Source of the DNA: Platerodrilus igneus
Taxonomy: Eukaryota; Arthropoda; Insecta; Coleoptera; Lycidae
DNA: 64,000 nucleotides
NCBI GenBank assembly: GCA_036346225.1
Contig: JARFIW010001469.1
Span: forward strand, 5,860,001 to 5,924,000
Direction of reading: 5' to 3'
Positions within the stretch are counted from its first letter, which is position 1. The number at the start of each line of letters is the position of its first letter. Shown piece after piece: positions 56,485 to 64,000 of the stretch. A program made the position numbers and the translations under genes. The notes below the pieces were generated by a model. It did not search any database and was not told the DNA's origin. It worked only from the letters and a program-made list of their open reading frames with translations.

Positions 56485-56928
56485 GCCGCCACGGGAAATA
56501 ATGTTACTATTGCATTAAATATATGCATGTACATTGTTAATATCCCAAAGGCAGAACGTATTTGTGATAGCCATCTATAGAACACAGTATAGTTTCGAAT
56601 CAACTTCTGTACAGTTTCAGCCTTAGTGCTAGTTCTAGCCAACTGATGGCACTCTATCTTCCTTTCGCCAATGTACAGAGGTTTCTTCGTGCCTATACTT
56701 TGAGGTTTCTTGATATTTTGTTAGGGTTAAGACTAGTCCATTCTGACGAGACCCAAGAGGTCGAAACCTGGTCAATGGATGTTTTTCCCCTACAAAATGA
56801 TCAAGTAATTGTTTTGTAATGGCTATGCAAATACCAGTTCGATTTGTATAGGTAAATACAATGTGTATTTACAGATACATCTCATGTAATTGGTTTAATT
56901 GTAACTGCAGATTGCAGAGAAAGTTTCG

Positions 56929-56935
<7 letters not shown>

Positions 56936-56969
<34 letters not shown>

Positions 56970-57136
56970 CAGTGAATAAGATGAAATAATAACTTAGACT
57001 TTTATGCAAAGTCCAAATGATCATTTCAAATCGAGCTAGTAATTGAAAGATGGAAAATATAAGGTCTTGGACAGGATTTGAACCTGTATCCTGGTTTTGC
57101 CGGAACCATGCGTTTAGCAATTACGCTACCGAGACC
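56936..57136 (-). mobile_element. tRNA-derived SINE, copy 1
   Basis: The minus strand from 57136 starts with a 74-nt tRNA-like head (57136-57063). It has a B-box-like ggttcaaatcc, a perfect 5-bp T-stem and an anticodon-stem-like hairpin tggtt/aacca. A family-specific body of about 95 nt follows (tattttccatctttcaatta and on). It ends in a (TA)n tail (56937-56967). The same head and body recur in two more copies at 57313-57763. A true tRNA gene would not share the body. Confidence 0.8.
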
Positions 57137-57312
57137 GATGACACAATTGGGAAATTTACAAATTTAAATCGTGTACACAACTATACATAAACCTAACTTT
57201 CAATTACGTTTGGCATTTTTGTCAATCATATCTGACATTGTCAAGTTTTTGACTTATGTCAGTTATAGACAGGAAGCTACGCTCGAAATTACGACTATAA
57301 GCCAAATATTAA

Positions 57313-57748
57313 ATATATAAATATTTTAGATAGTTAATTACACAAGGTAAGTTGCTAAATACTATAGTATTACAGTGAATAAGATGAAATAATAACTTAG
57401 ACTTTTATGCAAAGCCCAAATGATCATTTCAAATCGAGCTAGTAATTGAAAGATGGAAAATATAAGATCTTGGACAGGATTTGAACCTGTATCCTGTTTT
57501 TGCCGAAACCAAACGTTTACCAGTTGTGTCATCGGCCTCGGTGGCGTAATTGGTAAACGCATGGTTCCGGCAAAACCAGGATACAGGTTCAAATCCTGTC
57601 AAAGACCTTATATTTTCCATGTTTCAATTACTAGCTCGATTTGAAATGATCATTTGGGCTTTGCATAAAAGTCTAAGTTATTATTTCATCTTATTCACTG
57701 TAATATTATAGTATTTATCAACTTACCTAGTGTAATTAACTATCTAAA

Positions 57749-57763
<15 letters not shown>
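57313..57763. repeat. Large palindrome of two head-to-head SINEs (arms about 210 bp, loop 28 nt)
   Basis: The left arm is 57313-57522, the right arm 57551-57763 and the spacer 57523-57550. The arms include the whole SINE body, most of the tRNA-like head and about 60 bp beyond the SINE (aatattttagatagttaatt / aattaactatctaaaatatt). Pairing is nearly perfect by eye. The left arm is SINE copy 2 (minus) and the right arm copy 3 (plus). Confidence 0.88.
57534..57607 (+). mobile_element. SINE copy 3 tRNA-like head
   Basis: 74 nt starting ggcctcggtggcgtaattgg, a good match to a pol III A box, and holding the B-box ggttcaaatcc. The anticodon-position loop reads ccggcaa, giving GGC. The base before it is C, not the invariant U33, and the acceptor stem is imperfect. 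I read it as a promoter-bearing SINE head, not a working tRNA. Confidence 0.75.

Positions 57764-57793
<30 letters not shown>
57757..57793. repeat. (TA)n microsatellite at the edge of the SINE palindrome
   Basis: About 18 dinucleotides directly after the right arm of the palindrome. Confidence 0.9.
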
Positions 57794-57795
<2 letters not shown>

Positions 57796-58148
57796 TGTAT
57801 TTCTTCAATCGCTTTCCCTTTTATACATTTGTTTTCTCCATTCCCAGCTATTGCTCTCCAGATTATTCATACTTGTCTTGTTACAATTTAATGTCAAAAA
57901 ACGTTATAGGTTTTACTAAAACCAAAAACCAATTGAAATGATTTCATTTTAACATAACTTTAACTTCCAATATATTTTTCTTTAAATGGAAGAGAGATGA
58001 TAGTGACTAATTGGCAAGGTAGATAATGTGTTACACAAAAACTAAAATTAATTTGATCAAAAATAACAAAAAATTCAAAACATAGTAAGATTGCATTCTA
58101 AAGTGGAATCGAGGACACACATGCAACTAAACAATCACCCTTACTTAC

Positions 58149-58475
58149 CTGCCTTCGTTGTTCTTCTTTTCTTTTTTCTTCGGCTTCTTTTTTAGCCTGT
58201 TTTTCTTCTATTTCCTTTTGGCGCCTTTGTTCTTTCTCTAAATTTTCTTTCAGTAGCCTCTGACGCTCCTTTTCTTGATTTTTAATTTGATTTGTTTGTA
58301 GAGATTGTTGAGGTGTTTGTGTTGGAGGTAGCTTTTCGATAGATGCAGTATTTGTAAGTGCAGTTGTTACTGGTGGAGGTTGCAAATCCCACATCGATAT
58401 AGGAACTTCATTCGGTTGCCATTGCATATTTGTAGGTGTTGAGGTAAATTGACTTTGTTGCCATAACGAGTCCAG
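58149..58475 (-). CDS. Gyf: GIGYF-like gene, exon upstream of the giant intron
   Basis: Read from 58475 to 58149: acceptor ATATTTGTAG, 327 bp (109 codons, phase 0 at both ends), donor CAG|GTAAGTAAG. It opens LDSLWQQSQF, then has WQPNEVPISMWDLQPPP and a Thr/Pro/Gln-rich linker. It ends in a Lys/Glu/Arg-rich helix (LEKEQRRQKEIEEKQAKKEA) that continues in the exon at 1338. Short 'S-L-W' and 'M-W-D' motifs in a low-complexity linker before a long charged helix are as I recall for GIGYF proteins. In flies Gyf acts with 4EHP in translational repression and has been linked to autophagy. Confidence 0.8.
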
Positions 58476-59503
58476 CTACAAATATTTTAGCAGTAATTAT
58501 TAAGTTGCTTTGAAATAAACTTCTTTAAAATATTACCCGACTCAAAATAAACAATTTATTAAATAACATACAAGGATATACGGTATCTGCCCAACTGATT
58601 TAATATTGCGATGCATCTGGTAAATTCTTGGAGCAAGATTATTTTTAAATAAAATATACAGAATGTTCGATAACTAGACGACCAAAATGAAGTACCATAT
58701 ACAGTAACAAATTCTAAACATCAAACTTGAAATATGATTTCTCAACAACGTGCTGTTATTTAAACTACATAAAAAACTGCAAATAATAATAGAAGTTTTT
58801 CGCAATTACTAATAAGCCATGGCAATAATGCACCAGCACAATGTGAACTGTTATTGCCGATGATATATTTGAAAGTGTGATGCTAGTGTAGTAGATGTAA
58901 ATTTTATGTTAGCAACGTTCTATTCTATTATGTATACCCTCATAGTTTAAATGCAGTTATAAAACCAATCAAAACTACTACTGGTCATCCAAGATTTTCC
59001 AAACCAAAATAGGCACACCCACAATGTTTTTCTTTTTAAATCAAAGTTGAAAATTGATGTAAAACAAAAACATCTGCGAAATGATGATAAAAATATCAAA
59101 CTATTAAAGGATGTCATTCGAGCAATATGCTTATTGGAGTACAAAGTTTGGTATTTTAAGGTGCATCTGTGTAAAATCAGAATTCTTTGTAATGTTATTT
59201 TAGCTTGACCTGGAGTAATATATTGAATGGAAGAGTTACTTTCGTACTTTATAAAATTTTTCTTCCGGTCGTCGGATAGAAGAGAACAATAAGTATCGCA
59301 CTTCAAGACGGATGCACTTAGTGTGCTCAAACCATATAAAATTACTAAACTTTTTTTACAGTTCGTGATTTATGTAGTAAATTTGCATTTTTGATTGTTA
59401 TAATGTGTAATGATTTTTTTCTACGACTGTTTTGGAACCTGTTTGGAGCCTGTTTTAGGCGTGTTTTTGATAGAGAAATCTACTACATTCTATACAGGTT
59501 TTT
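58476..59503. other. Intron of GIGYF-like gene; no gene seen
   Basis: Start of the upstream intron. The 127-codon minus-strand ORF at 58947-59330 has no motif I recognise. The plus strand of the same stretch also has protein-like fragments, possibly an old transposon, but none that I can name. Confidence 0.4.
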
Positions 59504-59540
59504 ATTCCCGCACTTGTTGCTAGGCAACCAGTGCGGGAAT
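59504..59540. repeat. 37-bp hairpin before the recombinase gene
   Basis: Outer arms attcccgcact / agtgcgggaat pair perfectly. The inner part gttgctaggcaac is itself a near-palindrome. It lies about 190 bp before the start of the Crypton-like gene. Confidence 0.85.
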
Positions 59541-59728
59541 GTTCAATTTGCACGGTTGCGCTTATATTTCTATTAATCAAGTAGCCCTGCACTTGCATCT
59601 TATTTCCAATGACGTCCGAGTTTTCAAAGGTGGGCTATGAAACAAATAATAAACCAACAAATGTCAAATAAATAATTTCATACTGTGAAAGCGTTTAAAA
59701 TCTTAAAGTATTTGCAAAGTCTTTAAAA

Positions 59729-60856
59729 ATGGCTAGTGATAGTGAAAGCGAACTAGAACCGACGCCCAAATATTGTGGAAGCTGCAAATGCAACTACATT
59801 AAATTTATTACCGGAAATTTCCAAAAAAATATGAGACTGCTTATAAATCGTTTATGGATTGGCGAAGAGATCAAAAGACAACATCTTATTCTGAAAATGT
59901 TTTAATTATGCACTTTAATGAATTATCTAATAAGTATAAATCTCCGACATTGTGGACGATTATTCTATGTTGAGAACAAGTCTCACCATCCATCATAATG
60001 TAGATATATCAAAGTATGGAAAATTAAGAGCGTTTCTCAAACGGAAGTCAAGCGATTATAAATCGAAAAAATCAAAAATTTTTACAACAGAGGAAATAAA
60101 TAAATTTATTACTGAGGCTCCGGATCAACAGTTTCTTCTGACAAAAGTATGTAATATTAACTTAGGAGAATAATGCGTGTTTATAGCTATTTTTATATTG
60201 TTACAGACTGCATTAATTAGGGGAATTATGGGTGCTTGCCGCAGACAGAAATTACATCAGATGAAGATTACTCATTTCACGGAATTGGGTTCTGCGATAT
60301 TAGTTACAGTTCCCGACACGAAAACAAAAATTATATGCAGCTTTACGATAACGAGTAATTTTTATGAAATCACAAAAAAATACTGGAATCTACGTCCATC
60401 AAATGTTTGCGATCCCAGTTTTTTCTTAAATTATCAGAAAGGAAAATGCACCACACAGAAAGTGGGTATCAATAAATTGGTGCTATGGGAAAGCAAATTG
60501 CAACGTATTTAAAACTACCCAATCCGGAATTATATACTGGTCATTGCTTCCGGAGATCTTCCGCCACCATTCTTGTAGATGCTGGAGAAGATATAACATC
60601 TTTAAAAAGGCACGGTGGCTGGAAATCAACATCAGTCGCCGAAAACTATATAGCCGATTCTTTAACAAATAAGTTGAATGTAGGCAACATAATACAAAAT
60701 TCAAATGATAGCACATCAAATGTTCCATCAACGTCCAAAGACAAGAATTTCCAACGTCAAGAAAATTTAGTTTTTGGGAAAACACCTTCTACAATGACTT
60801 TTAATAATTGCAATGTAACCTTTAATATTGTTAATAATAATGAATCTAAAAACTAA
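59729..60856 (+). pseudogene. Crypton-like tyrosine recombinase gene (three or so frameshifts)
   Basis: A plus-strand gene with ATG at 59729 (MASDSESELEPTPKYC). The N-terminal SAM-like region is in two frames (SFMDWRRDQKTTSYSENVLI, then SMLRTSLTIHHNVDISKYGK). A 60-bp intron follows (60147-60206, GTATGT...TTACAG). The catalytic domain has LIRGIMGACRRQK (the first Arg), LYTGHCFRRSSATILVD (the His-x-x-Arg), LKRHGGWKS (second His/Trp box) and VAENYIADS (the Tyr nucleophile), ending at 60856. All catalytic residues are present. Frame breaks near 59826, 59965 and 60479 are single-base shifts. Crypton recombinases move circular DNA by site-specific recombination. Confidence 0.85.
60147..60206 (+). 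other. Small intron in the recombinase gene
   Basis: Between FLLTK and TALIRG the genomic frame has a stop. GTATGT at 60147 and TTGTTACAG ending at 60206 remove it and join in phase 0. Retention of such an intron argues against a processed copy. Confidence 0.7.
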
Positions 60857-61040
60857 ACTTAAATCAATTTATTTACTTTTATTATGATAAATTTGTACTT
60901 TTCTTTGAATTTATGTATATTCACAAACGATAATAAACTTATGATATTAATAAAATGTATACTCCTATACTTACCATGTATTTTATAATATTAACAAAAG
61001 AGGTATCACATTTAAAAAGTACGACTACAATCGTAGAAAA

Positions 61041-61172
61041 GTATAGTGTACAACACGATGGAATGCCATTTCTCACTCGTATGATTTGCAGCACTCGCTT
61101 TCAGCTCGTGCTGCAATTTATCATACTCGTGAGAAATGGGAATCATTCCATGCTCGTTGTACAATATACTAT
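61041..61172. repeat. 132-bp imperfect palindrome with GCAGCAC-GTGCTGC core
   Basis: The outer arms are atagtgtacaac / gttgtacaatatact, then atggaatg / cattccat. The middle arms are catttctcac / gtgagaaatg, and the inner arms gcagcac / gtgctgc around 61101. Its layout (outer TAGTATA-CAAC, middle CTCAC, inner GCAC core) is like that of 18007-18133. It lies about 185 bp after the recombinase stop. The 108-codon ORF across it is a by-product. Confidence 0.75.
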
Positions 61173-62139
61173 TGTGATGTACTACGTAAATAAAAACATA
61201 CAATTAGTGGAACATTCCTTTATTCAAAATGATATTCAATCCAAGCTGTCTTGGTCGGCTACAAGAAGGGTCTCCAACTAAAAGCTACTGAAGAGAAAGT
61301 ACACCCAATTCACTTGCATGCACCCTTTGCATCCTTATTGCTGGTTCTTTGAGCATGCATAACTTCTTAAATGGTTAACAAATGCATCTTTAATAAAACA
61401 ACAAAGTATTTCCATCATATTCTTACTACATTAACCTTTTAACCTTCGATTTAAACTTGTAATTTTATAATATGTATTGTGGGTACACCATAAAATTTAG
61501 ATATTTTCCCAGTAAACCTTATTAATTTATCAAATTGCTTTGTAGCACACTTAATATCAATTTATTATAAATTTCAAACAATCAAATTTAATATTTGTTC
61601 AAATCTTTTCTAAAGCTTTTTATTAACAAACTATCCGCATATAGCAGATGGTTATCTCAACTACCTGATGAAACCCGAAACTAATTTCCCCTATAGGTAT
61701 CTTGTATTTCAAAGACTATTGTTACAGCTTTGAATTAAAATTAACTTACATTCTACAACTTCTCGGATACAATGGCCGAACTTATATAAAAAAACCTAAA
61801 ATATTTTCTAGTCGTTATGGCATTTTGAAATCAGCATTAACACACTTTGATGCATTTACATATAGATGCACACTACCATTTCAGAAACACCCTACATTGA
61901 CTTGCAAACGCACTTAAAAACTTTAAAAAATTTATCGCTTTAATTTGAAATCCAAGGAGAAATTGATAGCAAATTTTCAGAGCTTGAAATTCAAGATTGG
62001 GAATAGGAAGACTTTGAAATGCAATATTGTCTTAGTAGCTCAAGCTAAACAACTTCCTTCTGAAAACAAACGGCCAAGTATAATCGCATCGGTGGTAATT
62101 TATGCACTTTGTTAAACTGACCGTTTATAACATATGATT
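61173..62139. other. No gene seen
   Basis: Intronic AT-rich sequence. Short ORFs only (for example 61702-61917), without recognised motifs. Confidence 0.4.
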
Positions 62140-62520
62140 ACTAAAAATTGTTGCTAAAAATTTGATAAAGATTGTTAACAGCCCAATGGTGATTGTTGTG
62201 GTGTTTATAGACACTATTTCGTGTAACTGTGATTTTATCTGTAAATAGAATTTCGTTTATGTAAATTGGGTTGGCTGCATTGTGTTGTAGTAGCCACTGA
62301 CAAAAACAAAGTCCGTTTTCAGAACCAACAGGTCTCAATACCTGCACTCAAGAGTGATAAAAAGAATGCTGTGAATCTTCATGAAGTGTTATATGACGTT
62401 CAAAACATTTAACCGCAACTTCACGTGTGCATCATTAAACAGTTCTAAAATTTGTTCATCAGCAGTTACAAAACGCCCTGGACAGTTCCTACCCCCTCCA
62501 AGACTTTGTTTTGGTTGTAG
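62140..62520 (-). pseudogene. Tc1/mariner (IS630)-superfamily transposase fragment
   Basis: The minus strand gives RFVTADEQILELFNDAH (about 62490-62440) and then the frame 62347-62141 with ENGLCFCQWLLQHNAANPIY, INEILFTDKITVTRNSVYKH and HNNHHWAVNN. The pattern 'FC-x-W-L-L-Q ... I-L-F-T-D-E ... T-R-x-G-x-x-N-x-H-N-x-H-x-W' is that of IS630-type transposases. Here the residue after the catalytic Asp is Lys instead of Glu. Only the middle of the protein remains. No terminal repeats were seen. Confidence 0.65.
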
Positions 62521-64000
62521 TTAGTCATTATCACAAGCTCTTTAGGCGGTGATGGATGAAACTGATTATGGAATCATTCCACGTATATCCTGGATGTAAT
62601 TTGAATATTCTGTTGGGCTTCTCTGTAATTAAGAAGTATATTGACTAATTCGCCAATTTCTTATAAATGTGCAACCATAAGGCCTCGGCATGCAAAAACA
62701 AAAATTCTTACAAAATGTCCTAAGTTAGAATAACGAGTCCAAGTCACCCTAAGCACTAAAGTTAAAAGTACATCTAATACCCTTAACATAAATAAATCTA
62801 AGCAAGTAACATGAACATTATGTCGCATATCACATGAGCTTCATAAACAAACCTCAAGTGGTAACAAGTACCTGTCTATGAATTTTTAACAACATGTGAG
62901 AGGGGTCTTTTGCTTAGGTACTTGTACATCCTCAGTACAGCCGGGGGTTAGATGAAACTGCAATCTTACTTTTGCGGAATGCAAATACCAGATTCTTGAT
63001 CTACATCAAGTAAAAATGGAATTCCTGTCTATGTTAGAAATTTATTGTAGTGGTTCTTACACAATGCGTATACCAATTTCAAAATATTTATAATGACTCC
63101 GGCCGCGAAAGCCTCCGAGAATATTTCAAATATTATTTATGTCAATTATTTGTAATTCTTTTTTTCTAAATCTTTCAAATTTATAATTTATTAATAATGT
63201 ATCACCCATTTAAATTTCTACCCTGAATTTGGAAACACGCCGTTTACAATAACGACCTTTTTCTTTACAATAATTCTTTTACTTAAATAATATGCAGGAG
63301 GTCTGCTGATGGTAAAATAAGCTCTTTAATAACTGCATAAATTTTTGGACACTTTTTATCAATTTTCAAAGGTTTCTAAAATAAATAATACAGAACTGGG
63401 ATATAAATTAAACATTAATGCAAACTTACAATATGAGGATATTATCTAAATGACATCTAGAATAACATTTTTTAAAATTTTTATATAGTTATTCGTTTGC
63501 TTCTCAAATTGCATAAAATAAATAGTTTGGTGTAAAAAAACCCATTTTAAGATCATAAAAGTTAAACACATTTGCCATGCATACATCATTCATTTTATTT
63601 GGTATAAGAACCATATCAATCTTGATAATGAAATTTTTATGAAATAATTTTGTGTATTAAAAACACGTTTTAGTTTGTCGTGGAAGTAAATATTTTTCAA
63701 TTGTTAAGAATGCAAGTCTTTTGCATGTCCAAAATCCATTGGAAAAGCAATTAACGCTTAAATTAATCGTATAATGTAACTCCTGTGTGTATATTACATA
63801 AATTCAATTTTAAATAAAGTTTCCCCGAATGTACGGAATTAAGAAAGAATTGCTCATCAAACACTAACAAATGTCGTAGAAACTAATTAAAGAAACAAAC
63901 GTTTATTCTAAGAAGACCACGAACATTAAGATATAATAATAAATGTGGTAAAATCGATAAGAATTATTTATTATCTTTCGCATTACTACGGATAGCATGT
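62521..64000. other. No gene seen; intron continues past the window
   Basis: AT-rich sequence without recognised coding or repeat features. The next GIGYF exon must lie beyond the right edge. Confidence 0.45.

Larger units (their letters stand above)
1339..58148 (-). other. Giant phase-0 intron of the GIGYF-like gene (56,810 bp)
   Basis: The donor is GTAAGTAAG at 58148-58140, directly after the codon for Gln in EEQRRQ. The acceptor ...CATATCTATAG ends at 1339. Both ends are phase 0 and the charged helix reads through the junction. Nearly everything in the window, at least twelve mobile elements, lies in this intron. Because it is transcribed with the gene, minus-strand elements (Gypsy-1, RTE, BEL, Copia) lie in sense to the pre-mRNA. 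Plus-strand elements (P element, R1/I-like, Gypsy-2) are antisense. An unseen alternative exon inside the intron cannot be excluded. Confidence 0.75.

Noticed and set aside
57063..57136. Functional tRNA gene (anticodon GGC, alanine-like)
   Set aside because: The base before the anticodon is not U, the acceptor stem has a mismatch, and the body following it recurs in two other copies, which marks a SINE.
57362..57644. ORFs encoding 'NIRS..TGFEPVS.FCRN' on both strands
   Set aside because: They are translations of the tRNA-like SINE head and body in opposite orientations, not proteins.
58947..59330. 127-codon minus-strand ORF as a further host exon
   Set aside because: No GIGYF-like motifs, and no need for it: the acceptor at 58475 is a good site and the exon is in phase without it.

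Overview
This window is AT-rich animal DNA, almost certainly insect. It has spliceosomal introns, no operons, and mobile elements typical of insects (P/THAP, mariner, hAT, BEL/Pao, copia with a half-tRNA primer site, Penelope, RTE and R1/I-type elements). I cannot name the species from the sequence alone.

The only host gene I can support is on the minus strand. It looks like GIGYF (Gyf), a GYF-domain translational repressor. Three exons are present: 58149-58475, 1130-1338 and 503-857. Their splice sites and reading phases agree. The first two are separated by one phase-0 intron of 56,810 bp, which takes up 89% of the window. The gene continues beyond both ends. A further intron runs from 58476 past the right edge.

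The giant intron is packed with transposons, many inserted into one another. From left to right: (1) a broken P-element (THAP) transposase gene, 2.9-15.1 kb, split by a Gypsy LTR retrotransposon (5128-13771, 4-bp target duplication AAGC); (2) a decayed CACTA/tnp2-like ORF and a 182-bp Penelope mini-element with a 13-bp duplication (15.4-17.0 kb); (3) palindromes, microsatellites, a hAT end, 93-bp tandem repeats and an RTE-type retrotransposon plus a second 3' fragment (18-26 kb); (4) an internally deleted mariner (26189-33337) carrying a well-preserved BEL/Pao element (26796-33262, 5-bp duplication GCATG); (5) an old minus-strand non-LTR element spread over about 33.6-48.5 kb, cut open by a Copia element (34125-41616), an R1/I-like element (about 42600-45660) and a mariner (46560-47791), with a Penelope-like element inside one Copia LTR; (6) a decayed second Gypsy (about 49.2-53.9 kb); (7) tRNA-derived SINEs, two of them in a head-to-head palindrome (57.0-57.8 kb).

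In the upstream intron is a Crypton-like tyrosine recombinase gene (about 59729-60856), nearly readable. A compact hairpin lies before it and a 130-bp palindrome after it. A palindrome of the same layout lies at 18007-18133. This pairing of a recombinase with a dispersed palindrome family is the best candidate here for something not yet described.

The retrotransposon ORFs make the machinery of their own mobility (Gag, protease, reverse transcriptase, RNase H, integrase or endonuclease) and play no evident part in the host gene. Most are broken by frameshifts and stops. The least damaged are the BEL Gag and integrase reading frames and the Copia element.
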